DNA of 64,000 nucleotides from Taklimakanibacter deserti (lineage in GTDB: Bacteria > Pseudomonadota > Alphaproteobacteria > Rhizobiales > Aestuariivirgaceae), in assembly GCA_003574785.1 (NCBI GenBank), contig QORU01000007.1, forward strand, positions 62,001-126,000, given 5' to 3'. The notes under the pieces are model-generated. The model was not told the DNA's origin. It ran no database searches and saw only the letters and a list, made by a program, of their open reading frames with translations. Position 1 is the first letter of the stretch, and the number at the start of each line of letters is the position of its first letter. Below, piece after piece: positions 26,161-35,522 of the stretch. The translations under genes and the position numbers were made by a program.

Positions 26161-28260
26161 ATGAACAAATATGAGACGATCGATCCGCCACGGGCGGAAA
26201 AGCGGCAGCATGCCGATACACATCACGGCGTGACGCGCATCGACGACTATGCCTGGCTCAAGGCGGAAAACTGGCAGGCGGTCATGCAGGATCCATCCGT
26301 CCTGCCGCAAGACATCCGCCGCTATCTCGAAGCCGAGAACGCCTATACCGAGCGTGCTATGGCCGGCACCAAAGCGTTGCAGGACAGGCTCTTCGCCGAG
26401 ATGAAGGGCCGCATCAAGGAAGACGATTCGAGCGTGCCTGCGCCCGATGGGCCTTACGCCTATTATTCGAGCTTCGTCACCGGCGCCCAGCATCCGCGCT
26501 ATTGCCGCAAGAAGCGCGATCTTTCAGGCTCCGAGGAGATCATGGTCGACGGCACGATCGAGGCGGGCGAGAAGCCGTTCTTCGATTTCGGCGGCTTTTC
26601 CATTTCGCCCGACCACCGTTTGCTCGCCTGGTCGAGCGACGACAAGGGGTCGGAATTCTTCCGTTTGCGCGTGCGCGACCTGGTGACGGGCAACGACCTT
26701 GCCGATGCGATCGACAACACTGCCGGAGGTGCGAGCTGGGCGGCCGACGGCAAAAGTTTCCTTTATACGCAGCAGGACGAGCATCACCGTCCGCTGAAAA
26801 TCTTCCGCCATGTGCTCGGCACGGCGGCCGATGCCGACACGCTCATCTATGAGGAAAAGGATACCGGCTTCTTCGCCGGCGTCGGCAAGACCCAGTCCGA
26901 CCGGTTCTTCGTCATCGACACGCATGACCATGAGACATCGGAAGCCTGGCTGATCGACACCGCCACACCGGAAGCCGCACCCCGGTTGATCGCGCCGCGC
27001 GAGGCCCAAGTCGAATATGACGTCGAGCATTGGGAGGATCAGCTCATCATCCGCACCAATGCCGACGGTGCCGAGGACTTCAAGATCGTGACCGCGCCTG
27101 TCGATGCGCCGGGACGCGAGAATTGGCGCGACCTCGTTGCTTACCGCCCCGGCTGCCTGGTGCTCGGCATCATCGCGCTCAAATCCTGGCTGATCCGCCT
27201 CGAACGCGAGAACGGCCTGCCGCGCATCGTTGTGCGCGACATGAAGACCGGCGCCGAGCACGAGATCGCCTTCGCCGAGGAAGCCTATTCGCTGGGCTTC
27301 GGCCAGATGCTCGAATATGACACCGACATCCTGCGCTTCAGCTATTCGTCGATGACGACGCCGGCCGAGATCTTCGACTACGACATGCGCAACCGCACGC
27401 GCGTGCTGCGCAAGCGCCAGGAAGTGCCGTCCGGCCACGATCCGGCGCAGTATGTCACCCGCCGCATCCAGGCGCCGGCGCATGACGGCGAGACCGTGCC
27501 GGTGACGCTCCTCTATCGCAAGGACACGCCGCTCGATGGGTCGGCGCCCTTGTGGCTCTATGGCTATGGCTCCTACGGCATCACCATTCCGGCGAGCTTC
27601 AACACCAATATCCTGTCGCTGGTCGATCGCGGTTTCATCTATGCCATCGCCCATATCAGGGGCGGCCAGGACAAGGGCTATCGCTGGTATACTGACGGCA
27701 AGCGCGAGAAGAAGCAGAACACCTTCCGCGATTTCATCTCGGCGGCGCGCCACCTCATCGCCCAGGGCTTCACGCGGCAAGGCGAGATCGTGGCGCAGGG
27801 CGGATCCGCCGGCGGCATGCTGATGGGCGCCGTCGCCAATATGGCGCCGGAGCTGTTCAAGGCCATCATCGCCGAAGTGCCCTTCGTCGACGTGCTCACC
27901 ACCATGCTCGACGACACGCTGCCTTTGACGCCGCCCGAATGGACGGAATGGGGCAATCCGATCGCGAGCAAGGAGTTCTACGACATCATCGCCGCCTACT
28001 CGCCCTATGACAATGTCGGGGCGATGGCCTATCCCAACATATTGGCCGTCGGCGGCCTCACCGATCCGCGCGTGACCTATTGGGAGCCGGCCAAATGGGT
28101 GGCGCGCCTGCGCGACCGCAAGAGCGACAAGAACCTGCTCCTGCTCAAGACGCAAATGGAAGCGGGCCACGGCGGCGCACCCGGTCGTTTCGACCGGCTC
28201 AAGGAAGTGGCGCTTTCTTATGCCTTCGGCTTGCTGATGAGCGCGAAGGCGGACGCATAG
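26161..28260 (+). CDS. ptrB: Oligopeptidase B (S9A serine peptidase)
   Basis: 699 residues, full length for oligopeptidase B. The N-terminal propeller domain begins ETIDPPRAEKRQHADTHHGVTRIDDYAWL in two blocks. The catalytic domain carries the nucleophile Ser549 in QGGSAGGMLMG, Asp in LTDPRVTYWEP, and His in EAGHGGAPGRF. The enzyme cuts peptides of up to about 30 residues after Lys or Arg in the cytosol. It is probably cotranscribed with msrB. A palindromic repeat region follows its stop. Confidence 0.94.
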   Translation: MNKYETIDPPRAEKRQHADTHHGVTRIDDYAWLKAENWQAVMQDPSVLPQDIRRYLEAENAYTERAMAGTKALQDRLFAEMKGRIKEDDSSVPAPDGPYAYYSSFVTGAQHPRYCRKKRDLSGSEEIMVDGTIEAGEKPFFDFGGFSISPDHRLLAWSSDDKGSEFFRLRVRDLVTGNDLADAIDNTAGGASWAADGKSFLYTQQDEHHRPLKIFRHVLGTAADADTLIYEEKDTGFFAGVGKTQSDRFFVIDTHDHETSEAWLIDTATPEAAPRLIAPREAQVEYDVEHWEDQLIIRTNADGAEDFKIVTAPVDAPGRENWRDLVAYRPGCLVLGIIALKSWLIRLERENGLPRIVVRDMKTGAEHEIAFAEEAYSLGFGQMLEYDTDILRFSYSSMTTPAEIFDYDMRNRTRVLRKRQEVPSGHDPAQYVTRRIQAPAHDGETVPVTLLYRKDTPLDGSAPLWLYGYGSYGITIPASFNTNILSLVDRGFIYAIAHIRGGQDKGYRWYTDGKREKKQNTFRDFISAARHLIAQGFTRQGEIVAQGGSAGGMLMGAVANMAPELFKAIIAEVPFVDVLTTMLDDTLPLTPPEWTEWGNPIASKEFYDIIAAYSPYDNVGAMAYPNILAVGGLTDPRVTYWEPAKWVARLRDRKSDKNLLLLKTQMEAGHGGAPGRFDRLKEVALSYAFGLLMSAKADA

Positions 28261-28328
28261 TAGAGCTGTGTGAAGGGGCAGACCGACGTCACCGCATGAT
28301 GCTTAAACTCGCCCCGCTCAAATACCCT

Positions 28329-28436
28329 CATGCTGAGGTGCGAGCGAAGCGAGCCTCGAAGCATGATCCAGGTACAGCGGTCTTGCCGCTCGCCACCCTT
28401 CGAGGCCCGCCTTCGGCGGGCGCCTCAGGGTGAGGG
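28329..28436. repeat. Palindromic repeat pair after ptrB
   Basis: Two partly complementary blocks face each other: CCTCATGCTGAGGTGCGAG with CGAAGCGAGCCTCGAAGCA from about 28327 to 28365, and CTTCGAGGCCCGCC with TTCGGCGGGCGCCTCAGG from about 28398 to 28432. The second block contains its own GCCCGCCTTCGGCGGGC hairpin. This matches short interspersed repeats I recall from Bradyrhizobium-like genomes. It lies between convergent ptrB and the otsA-side genes and may end transcription from either side. Confidence 0.65.
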
Positions 28437-28449
28437 GTTGTGGATTAGA

Positions 28450-28665
28450 CTAAAAGCCATCACCCGTCCGAATGGCCAGCTTGCGAAGCGTACCTGCGCG
28501 ACGTTCTGCAAATCTTGCTTCGACTTCCTCCGCGGAAATCCACTTACCCGCTTCGGCAGAGGCGAGGCTTGCCTGCACTTGCCGCCGGAACCAAGCATCA
28601 TATTCCGCCCGTTCCTTCCGGCTTTTCGGATCTTCGCGCATGACCACAACTGTAGTCCTTCCCAT
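28450..28665 (-). CDS. Antitoxin-like small protein without visible toxin
   Basis: 71 residues from the ATG at 28665. The stretch AEYDAWFRRQVQASLASAE followed by ISAEEVEARFAERRA resembles the C-terminal, toxin-binding part of ParD/RHH-type antitoxins. The usual N-terminal ribbon-helix-helix is not visible, only GRTTVVVMREDPKSR. The gene follows otsA by 33 bases on the same strand. No ParE-like toxin is found in the 190 bases downstream, which hold a palindromic repeat. It could be an orphan or a remnant; confidence in the family is moderate. Confidence 0.5.
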   Translation of the reverse strand: MGRTTVVVMREDPKSRKERAEYDAWFRRQVQASLASAEAGKWISAEEVEARFAERRAGTLRKLAIRTGDGF

Positions 28666-28698
28666 TTGCCGAGCAAGGATGATCTGAATCTCAGTCCA

Positions 28699-30069
28699 TC
28701 AAGAAGCCGCCCGCAGGGTCTTCGGCGGGGCGGTGAGACGGGCGAGGAACCGCCGGCACCAGGCGGCGGCGCTGTCCTCATCGATCCGGTGCATCAGGCT
28801 GCGCCAGCGCTCCTGGCGTTCTTGCCTGCTCATGGTGAGCCCTTCATGCAACGCTTCGGCAATGCCGCCCGGATCGTAAGGATTGACGATGAGGGCGGCA
28901 TCGAGGCTCGCCGCGGCGCCGGCGAAGCGAGACAGGATCAGGACGCCCGGATCCTCCTCGTCCTGGGCGGCCACATATTCCATCGCCACCAGATTCATGC
29001 CGTCACGCAAAGGCGTGACGAGCCCGATCGCGGCCATGCGGAAGAAGCCGGCCAGCAATCTGCGCGACAGGCCGTGGGTCATGTAGCGCAGCGGTACCCA
29101 GTCGAACTCGGCATATTTGCCGTTGATCCGGCCGGTGAGCCGGTCGAGTGTGCGCTTCAATTCGCGATATTCGCTCACTTCCTCGCGCGATCGCGGCGCC
29201 ACCTGCAGGTAGCTCACCTTCTCGCGATATTCGGCATGGGTTTCGAGCAATTCGGAATAGGCCTCGAAGCGCTGCGGCAAGCCTTTCGAGTAATCGAGGC
29301 GATCGGCGCCGATGATGAGCTTGCGGCCGACAAGACTGTCCTTGAGCCGCCGCGATTCGGCGTTCATGCGCGACGTCTTCGCCATGCGCGCGAAGGCTTT
29401 GCCGTCGATGCCGACCGGCAGCGCCACGGCCGATGCGATCGCCGGAGCGCGCTGCGCCTCGGGAAGGATCTTGCGGGCGCAGCCGACGAAATTGTCGCGA
29501 TCCTCCGCCGTCTGGAAGCCCGCCAGGTCATAGGCGGCAAGATCGGCGGCGAGCTCGCCCGCCGGAGGCAGAATGTCGAAGACCGATAACGGCGGGAACG
29601 GTATGTGCAGGAAGAATCCCATCTTGAGATCGACACCTTGCTCGCGCAAAGCGCGTCCCAGTGGCATCAGGTGATAATCGTGGATCCACAGGAGATCGCC
29701 GGGCCGCAGCAGCGGAACCAGGGCCTGAGCGAATTTCTGGTTGGTCGAGCGATAGCCCTTGTAGTCCTCGCGCGAATAGGCGACGAGGCCGGTGCGGTAG
29801 TGAAACAGCGGCCACAGACTGCGGTTGGAGAAGCCGGCATAATAGGCCTGGTAATCCTCCTCGCTCAGATCGATGGTGGCGAAAGTGGTCGTGCCCCTGG
29901 TCGCGAAGGTCGGCTTTGCCGATGTCGCATGCGTGCGCTTGCCCGACCAGCCGAACCACAGCACCTCGCCCTTGAGCGCCTCCTCGAGCACCACGGCAAG
30001 ACCGCCCGCCTGCTGCTCGCGCTTGGCCGATGCCGGCACCCGATTGGAGACGATTACGAGACGCGCCAT
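28699..30069 (-). CDS. otsA: Trehalose-6-phosphate synthase (GT20)
   Basis: 456 residues from the ATG at 30069 (MARLVIVSNRVP). The frame extends to 30258 only inside the GH15 gene. Conserved GT20 motifs are SNRVP, AGGLAVVLEEAL, WIHDYHLMPLGRALR, IPFPPLSVFDILP, GADRLDYSKGLPQR and the C-terminal TPLRDGMNLVAMEYVA with SRFAGAA. It transfers glucose from UDP-glucose to glucose-6-phosphate. It is the last main gene of the otsB-GH15-otsA operon, overlapping the GH15 gene by 16 bases. Confidence 0.95.
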   Translation of the reverse strand: MARLVIVSNRVPASAKREQQAGGLAVVLEEALKGEVLWFGWSGKRTHATSAKPTFATRGTTTFATIDLSEEDYQAYYAGFSNRSLWPLFHYRTGLVAYSREDYKGYRSTNQKFAQALVPLLRPGDLLWIHDYHLMPLGRALREQGVDLKMGFFLHIPFPPLSVFDILPPAGELAADLAAYDLAGFQTAEDRDNFVGCARKILPEAQRAPAIASAVALPVGIDGKAFARMAKTSRMNAESRRLKDSLVGRKLIIGADRLDYSKGLPQRFEAYSELLETHAEYREKVSYLQVAPRSREEVSEYRELKRTLDRLTGRINGKYAEFDWVPLRYMTHGLSRRLLAGFFRMAAIGLVTPLRDGMNLVAMEYVAAQDEEDPGVLILSRFAGAAASLDAALIVNPYDPGGIAEALHEGLTMSRQERQERWRSLMHRIDEDSAAAWCRRFLARLTAPPKTLRAAS

Positions 30070-31844
30070 AGGCCCTCCTCCCAGGTGCGGCTGAGTTTCC
30101 TGGCGCAATGGATGATGCCGACCATGGAATAGGTCTGCGGAAAGTTGCCCCACAATTCGCCGGTCTCGGGAACGGCATCCTCGGACAGGATGCCGACATG
30201 ATTGCGCAGGCTCAGGACACGCTCGAACAGCTTGGCGGCTTCCTCGGTCCGGCCGCAATTGGCGAGAGCCTCTATGTACCAGAAGGTGCAGACGAGAAAG
30301 GCCGTTTCCGGCATGCCGAAATCGTCCGCCTCGGCGTAGCGCATCATCAGGCCGTTCACCAGCAAATGCTTCTCGATCGCGGCCAGCGTCTTCTGAAAGC
30401 GCGGATCGTCATAGCCGATGATGCCGATCTCCGGCATGAGCAGCAGGGCGGCGTCGAGCTCGGCGCCGCCGAGGCTGCCGGCGAAATATTCGCCGGCCTT
30501 GTTCCAGGCGCCTTCGAGAATGCGCTCCTTGAGCTCGGCGGCGGCGGTGAGCCATTCCTCGCCGTCGGCGGTCTCGCCGACCTTGTGGGCGATGCGGCCG
30601 AGCCTCTCGAGGGCCGCCCAACACATCACCGCCGAGAACGTATGGGCGCGGGTGCGACCGCGATATTCCCAGATGCCGGCATCGGCTTCGAGCGACGTCG
30701 TCTTAGCCATCATGCCGATCGGCTTCAGCTGATGGTAGAGTGCCGCATCGCCCGGACGTGGCAGACGCATGTCCCAGAACATCTGCGAGGCGGCCAGAAT
30801 GACCGATCCATAAATGTCGTTCTGGCGCTGGTTCGAGGCACCGTTGCCGACGCGCACCGGACCCATGCCATGAAAGCCCTTGAGCGCTTTCGCCTCATAT
30901 TCCTCGAGCGGCGTCCCCGGCACGATCGGATAGAGCGGCGCCAGGAACTGCACGTTGGAGGAGATCACCGAGTTAATCAGATAGGTAATGAAATTCTCCA
31001 TCGTCAATGTGGCGCCGAGCCGATTCAGCGACATAACGGTGAAATAGGCGTCGCGCGGCCAGCAGTAGCGGTAGTCCCAGTTGCGTCCGCTGGCCGCGGA
31101 CTCGGGTATCGACGTCGTCAGCGCCGCCAGGATAGCGCCCGTATCCTCGAAACTGCACAGCTTGAGCGTGATGGCGGAGCGGATGACCACTTCCTGCCAG
31201 TCGAAGGGCACCGCGAGATCGCGGACCCAGTCGTTCCAATAGGCTACCGTTTCATCGAGGACGTCACGGGCAAGGCGATCGACACGCGAGGTGAGCGGCT
31301 CGTCGCTGCCGATGAGGAGATGCACCGGCCGGTTGAGCAGGAAGAAGGCCTCGTCACGCAAATACGCGACGGGCATGTCGGTGGTGAGCCTGATCGAGGT
31401 GTTGCTGCCGGAATAGCGCAGATAGTTGCTGCCCATCGAGACATTGGGCTTGGTCGCGCCATAGTCGAACACCGGGCGTGCGCGTATCTTCACATGGCAG
31501 CGGCCCTCCAGCGGCTCGATGCGGCGGGCGATCATCGGCGGCCGGAACAGCTCGCCCTGCAGCTTGTAGCGCGGCGCCCAATCGAGCACGCGGATCGAGC
31601 CACCCTCGCCCTCCAGGATCGTCTCGAGAACGGCAGTGTTACGCAAGTAAGCCTGCCGCGTCGCCTTTTGGTCGCGCAGCACGATGTCCATGAAGCCGTC
31701 CTGCGGATCATCGCCGTTCACCAGGGCGTTGAACAAGGGATCGCTATCGAGCCTCGGGAAGCAGAACCATACATGGCGTGCTTCCGCATTGATGAGGCTC
31801 GCAACCGCGCAGTTGCCGATGACCCCCAGATCAAGTTGCTTCAT
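30054..31844 (-). CDS. Glycoside hydrolase family 15 protein
   Basis: 596 residues, typical of bacterial GH15 proteins. The N-terminal super-beta-sandwich domain begins LDLGVIGNCAVASLI. The (alpha/alpha)6 barrel has ASGRNWDYRYCWPRDA, the acid/base region SLEADAGIWEYRG and a second acidic site around DFGMPETAFLVCTFW. GH15 members include glucoamylases, glucodextranases and trehalases. Its position between otsB and otsA, overlapping both, suggests that it acts on trehalose or a related glucoside; this is inference. No signal peptide, so it is cytosolic. Confidence 0.9.
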   Translation of the reverse strand: MKQLDLGVIGNCAVASLINAEARHVWFCFPRLDSDPLFNALVNGDDPQDGFMDIVLRDQKATRQAYLRNTAVLETILEGEGGSIRVLDWAPRYKLQGELFRPPMIARRIEPLEGRCHVKIRARPVFDYGATKPNVSMGSNYLRYSGSNTSIRLTTDMPVAYLRDEAFFLLNRPVHLLIGSDEPLTSRVDRLARDVLDETVAYWNDWVRDLAVPFDWQEVVIRSAITLKLCSFEDTGAILAALTTSIPESAASGRNWDYRYCWPRDAYFTVMSLNRLGATLTMENFITYLINSVISSNVQFLAPLYPIVPGTPLEEYEAKALKGFHGMGPVRVGNGASNQRQNDIYGSVILAASQMFWDMRLPRPGDAALYHQLKPIGMMAKTTSLEADAGIWEYRGRTRAHTFSAVMCWAALERLGRIAHKVGETADGEEWLTAAAELKERILEGAWNKAGEYFAGSLGGAELDAALLLMPEIGIIGYDDPRFQKTLAAIEKHLLVNGLMMRYAEADDFGMPETAFLVCTFWYIEALANCGRTEEAAKLFERVLSLRNHVGILSEDAVPETGELWGNFPQTYSMVGIIHCARKLSRTWEEGLWRVS

Positions 31845-32605
31845 GCCGCGGCTTCTCCTTGCGTCTTGATCTCACGGGCGAGCCAGGCGCGCACGCGCCG
31901 CGGCTCGCCGCCAAAAGCTTCATCGACGGGGAGTGCTACGCCGCCCATGGCCTTGACGGCAATGTAACCGTCCTCGTCCGTCACGTCGTCACCGGCAAAG
32001 ACCGGGATGCGCCGGCAGAAGGGCTCTTCCGACATGAGCTCGGTGATCGCCTTGCCCTTGCTCATCGTGGTGAGCTTGAGCTCGAAGGCCATCTTGGCGG
32101 GAAGGATCTCGAAGCCGCCCGAGGCTTCGCTCGCGAACACTCTGAGAAGATTCAAGGCGTCATGCTCGGCTTCCGGGGCGCGGCGAAAATGCAGCGCGAT
32201 GCTGTAGGCCTTGCGCTCGACCTCGGTATTGGGATGTGTGGCCAGGAACTGCGCCAGGCGCTCATCCCAGGCGTCGGGCCAAGCCGCTTGCGGCGGATGG
32301 GCCGGACTGCCGCGCCGCTTGATCACCGCGCCATGCTCGGCGACGAAGTCGAGATCGGCAGGGGCCAAGTAGGAAAGGAGGTCGGCGAGCGGCCTGCCGC
32401 TGACGATGGCGACGGCGCCGCCCAGCAGGATCTGCAGGCGCATCAGAAGCGCCGGCAGCTCGCGCGGCACGGTGATCTCATGGGGGCTCGGGGCTATGTC
32501 GACGAGCGTACCGTCAAAATCGAGGAAAAGGGCGTGGCGGGACGTCAGGCGCGGCGGAACGGTCCCAGCCGGCACTGCTTGCTTGGATGGGGATTGGGTC
32601 ACCAT
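31841..32605 (-). CDS. otsB: Trehalose-6-phosphate phosphatase
   Basis: 254 residues of the HAD superfamily. The nucleophile motif is LFLDFDGTLVDI (Asp29 and Asp31), followed by VAIVSGRPLADL, FVAEHGAVIKRRG, MSKGKAITELM and the final acidic motif VFAGDDVTDEDGYIAVK. It removes the phosphate from trehalose-6-phosphate made by OtsA. It is the first gene of the operon and overlaps the GH15 gene by four bases. The order otsB-GH15-otsA links synthesis and possible turnover. Confidence 0.95.
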   Translation of the reverse strand: MVTQSPSKQAVPAGTVPPRLTSRHALFLDFDGTLVDIAPSPHEITVPRELPALLMRLQILLGGAVAIVSGRPLADLLSYLAPADLDFVAEHGAVIKRRGSPAHPPQAAWPDAWDERLAQFLATHPNTEVERKAYSIALHFRRAPEAEHDALNLLRVFASEASGGFEILPAKMAFELKLTTMSKGKAITELMSEEPFCRRIPVFAGDDVTDEDGYIAVKAMGGVALPVDEAFGGEPRRVRAWLAREIKTQGEAAA

Positions 32606-32671
32606 TGGGTAGGATTTGACATTTAGGGGCGTTTGGCGTTGTTAACGTGCTCGATAGAAACTCGCAAAGCG

Positions 32672-33898
32672 ATGAAAAGTTCCATGACCCAAGCTGCCCG
32701 CAAAGCCCATGGCCCGGCCCCTCTCGCCGAGTTCAACTGGGAAGATCCGCTCGACCTCGAAAGCCAGCTGAGCGAAGACGAGCGCATGATTCGCGATACG
32801 GCACGCGCTTTCTGCGCCGACAAGCTCATGCCGCGGGTCCAGAAGGCCTTCCGCGAGGAGCGCTTCGACCGCGAGATCATGAACGAGCTGGGCGAGGTCG
32901 GCTTCCTCGGCATGATGAATTCGGAAAGCTATGGCGGCTCGGGGCTGGGCTACGTCGCCTACGGCCTCGTGGCGCGCGAAGTCGAGCGCATCGATTCGGG
33001 CTACCGCTCGGCGATGAGCGTGCAGAATTCGCTGGTCATGCATCCGATCGAGACCTATGGCTCGGAGGCCCAGCGCAAGAAATATCTGCCCAAGCTCGCG
33101 ACCGGCGAATGGGTCGGCTGCTTCGGCCTGACTGAGCCCGATGCCGGCTCCGATCCCGGCGGCATGAAGACCAGGGCCAAGCGCGTCAATGGCGGCTTCG
33201 TGCTCAACGGCACCAAGATGTGGATCACCAATTCGCCGATCGCCGATGTTGCTGTGGTGTGGGGGAAGCTCGAGGACGAAGGCATCCACGGCTTCCTGGT
33301 CGAGCGCGGCACGAAGGGCTTCTCGACGCCCAAGATCGAAGGCAAGGTTTCGCTGCGCGCTTCCGTCACCGGCGAAATCGTGCTCGACAATGTCGAGATA
33401 CCCGAAGAGAACATCTTCCCCAATGCGCGCGGTCTCTCCGGTCCCTTCGGCTGCCTCAACAAGGCGCGCTACGGCATCGCCTGGGGGGCCATGGGTGCGG
33501 CGGAAGACTGCTGGCACCGGGCGCGGCAGTACACGCTCGATCGCAAGCAGTTCGGCCGGCCGCTCGCCGCCAATCAGCTCATCCAGAAGAAGCTCGCCGA
33601 CATGCAGACCGAGATCGCCCTCGGCCTGCACGGCGCTCTCGCCCTCGGCCGCGCGCTCGAGCGCGGGGTCGCGGCACCACCCGCGATTTCGCTGATGAAG
33701 CGCAATAATTGCGGCAAGGCGCTCGCCATCGCGCGTGAGGCGCGCGACATGCATGGCGGCAATGGCATTTCGGATGAATTCCATGTCATCCGCCACATGG
33801 TCAATCTCGAGACCGTCAACACCTATGAAGGTACGCATGACGTTCATGCGCTGATCCTCGGACGGGCGCAGACGGGGCTGCAGGCCTTCCAGCCGTGA
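32672..33898 (+). CDS. gcdH: Glutaryl-CoA dehydrogenase
   Basis: About 408 residues from the ATG at 32672; the ATG at 32684 is also possible because neither has a strong ribosome binding site. The start [27 protein letters not shown], in two blocks, is typical of GcdH. Flavin and substrate motifs include [32 protein letters not shown], the catalytic Glu in [12 protein letters not shown], and [16 protein letters not shown]. It oxidises and decarboxylates glutaryl-CoA to crotonyl-CoA in lysine and tryptophan breakdown. A GNAT gene overlaps its stop. Confidence 0.93.
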   Translation: MKSSMTQAARKAHGPAPLAEFNWEDPLDLESQLSEDERMIRDTARAFCADKLMPRVQKAFREERFDREIMNELGEVGFLGMMNSESYGGSGLGYVAYGLVAREVERIDSGYRSAMSVQNSLVMHPIETYGSEAQRKKYLPKLATGEWVGCFGLTEPDAGSDPGGMKTRAKRVNGGFVLNGTKMWITNSPIADVAVVWGKLEDEGIHGFLVERGTKGFSTPKIEGKVSLRASVTGEIVLDNVEIPEENIFPNARGLSGPFGCLNKARYGIAWGAMGAAEDCWHRARQYTLDRKQFGRPLAANQLIQKKLADMQTEIALGLHGALALGRALERGVAAPPAISLMKRNNCGKALAIAREARDMHGGNGISDEFHVIRHMVNLETVNTYEGTHDVHALILGRAQTGLQAFQP

Positions 33899-34359
33899 GC
33901 GAGATCGAGATCAGGCGTGAGGATCCGCGCACGCCTGATGCCACCAGGCTCATTCGTGATCTCGACGAAATGTTTCATCGCCTCTATCCGGCGGAAAGCA
34001 ATCATCTCGTCGATATCGAGACGCTGGCGACGCCGGACATCCATTTCTTCGTGGCGCGGCGTAATGGCGAGGCCCTGGGCTGCGGCGCGCTGTGGCATCG
34101 CGATCCCGCCTATGGCGAGATCAAGCGCATCTATGTGCGCCCCGAAGCGCGTGGCCTCAAGCTCTCCAAGCTCATTCTCGCCGCCCTCGAGGAAAATGCC
34201 CGCACCCATGGCCTCAAGAGGATGAAGCTCGAAACCGGCACGCTGCAGCCGGAAGCTCTGGGACTATTCGCCAAATGGGGTTTCACCCGCTGCGGTCCCT
34301 ATGCCGATTATCCGACCGATGATCCTTACTCCGTCTTCATGGAGAAGACGGTGGCATGA
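33895..34359 (+). CDS. GNAT-family N-acetyltransferase
   Basis: 154 residues from a GTG at 33895 that overlaps the TGA of gcdH (GTGA). The GNAT core is [39 protein letters not shown] (acetyl-CoA loop, close to RGxGxG but reading ARGLKLS), and [19 protein letters not shown]. The layout resembles small YafP/PhnO-type acetyltransferases. The acceptor is unknown. It overlaps the FAD oxidoreductase gene by four bases, so gcdH, GNAT and oxidoreductase are one unit. Confidence 0.87.
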   Translation: MSEIEIRREDPRTPDATRLIRDLDEMFHRLYPAESNHLVDIETLATPDIHFFVARRNGEALGCGALWHRDPAYGEIKRIYVRPEARGLKLSKLILAALEENARTHGLKRMKLETGTLQPEALGLFAKWGFTRCGPYADYPTDDPYSVFMEKTVA

Positions 34360-35456
34360 AGGTCTGTGTCGTCGGGGGCGGCATAGCTGGTCTCTCTACC
34401 GCCTGGGCGCTCTGCAAGAGCGGGAACCAGGTGACGCTTATCGAGCAAGGTCCGCTTCCCAATCCGCTCGCCGCCTCCGGCGATGAACACCGCATGATCC
34501 GCCGCGGCTATGGCTCGGCCGACGGCTATGCGCGCATCATCTCGGAAGCCTTCGCGGCATGGGAGGAGATGTGGCGCGATCTCGGCCGCTCGCATCTGGC
34601 CCGGCGCGGCGTGCTCGCGATGTCGCAAAATCCGGGCGATGACGGCGAGAAATTCCGCGAAGGCTATGACCGCATGGGCGAGGCCTATGAGCTCTATGAA
34701 CCCAAGGACGCGGCGCGGCGCTATCCGTTTCTCGATCCTGCCACCATCCGCTATGCCTATTTCACCAAGGCCGGCGGCGCTCTCCTTTGCCAGCGCATCG
34801 CCGCGGATCTCGCACGGTGGCTCGGCGAAAAGGGCGCGGCGCTGAAGCTCAACGCGAAAGTGACGGCGATCGACGCGACGAAAGGTCAAGTCAGACTGGC
34901 GGATGGCAGCCATGTCACGGCAGACCAGATCATCGTCGCGGCAGGCGCCTGGGTGCTGAGGCTCATCCCTGAGCTTGCCCGGAGATTGAAACTCTATCGC
35001 ACCGCCCTCGCCTATCTGACGCCACCGGCCGACCTAGCGGCGGCCTGGGCGGATGCGCCGGCGATCCTCGATATTGGCGGCAAGGCCGAGGCCTATATGC
35101 TGCCGCCGGTCGATGGCACCGGACTCAAGGTCGGCGCCGGCGTGCATAAGCGTCCGGCCGATGATCCCGACGCCAATCGCATGCCTGTTTCGGGCGAAGG
35201 CGATACCTTGCGCAAGCTGTTGTCGCCGCCTTTGGCGCGCATCGAGGATTATAGCGTCGCGCGGGTGGTGACGTGCGCCTACACTTTCACCGCCGATGAG
35301 AAATTCCTGTCATTCCGCAAGGATAGAGCGCTTGTCGTGTCGGCCTGTTCGGGCCATGGCTATAAATTCGGCGCGGCGGTAGGACGCCGCGTCGCAGAGG
35401 CTATCCAGACGGGGGACGATGCCGGACTCCTCGCCTGGCTCAGGGCTGAGGCCTGA
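34356..35456 (+). CDS. FAD-dependent oxidoreductase, DAO family (sarcosine oxidase-like)
   Basis: 366 residues. The N-terminal Rossmann motif is VCVVGGGIAGLSTAWALCKSG, followed by GDEHRMIRRGYG, the RRYPFLDPATIRYAY region of monomeric sarcosine or N-methyltryptophan oxidases, IIVAAGAWVLRLIPEL, and C-terminal VVSACSGHGYKFGAAVGRRVA. The Cys in ACSGHGYKF is the usual covalent FAD attachment site in sarcosine oxidases. It would oxidise a secondary or N-methyl amine; the substrate is not visible. It ends four bases before the sodB promoter. Confidence 0.87.
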   Translation: MKVCVVGGGIAGLSTAWALCKSGNQVTLIEQGPLPNPLAASGDEHRMIRRGYGSADGYARIISEAFAAWEEMWRDLGRSHLARRGVLAMSQNPGDDGEKFREGYDRMGEAYELYEPKDAARRYPFLDPATIRYAYFTKAGGALLCQRIAADLARWLGEKGAALKLNAKVTAIDATKGQVRLADGSHVTADQIIVAAGAWVLRLIPELARRLKLYRTALAYLTPPADLAAAWADAPAILDIGGKAEAYMLPPVDGTGLKVGAGVHKRPADDPDANRMPVSGEGDTLRKLLSPPLARIEDYSVARVVTCAYTFTADEKFLSFRKDRALVVSACSGHGYKFGAAVGRRVAEAIQTGDDAGLLAWLRAEA

Positions 35457-35460
35457 CCTT

Positions 35461-35489
35461 TTGACAGGCGGAACTCAAACGCCTATCTC
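35461..35489 (+). promoter_or_regulatory. Sigma-70-type promoter for superoxide dismutase
   Basis: TTGACA at 35461-35466, a 17-base spacer and TATCTC at 35484-35489. It sits right after the oxidoreductase stop and would start transcription near 35496, upstream of both dismutase start codons. Confidence 0.6.
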
Positions 35490-35522
35490 AGGGTTGGGCT
35501 CAGTGAAATCAAGGAGCTTTCA

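Noticed and set aside
26524..28170. 548-codon minus-strand frame opposite oligopeptidase B
   Set aside because: Antisense shadow; the plus-strand protein carries all catalytic motifs.
30108..31967. 619-codon plus-strand frame opposite the GH15 gene
   Set aside because: Antisense shadow; the minus strand encodes a complete GH15 enzyme.
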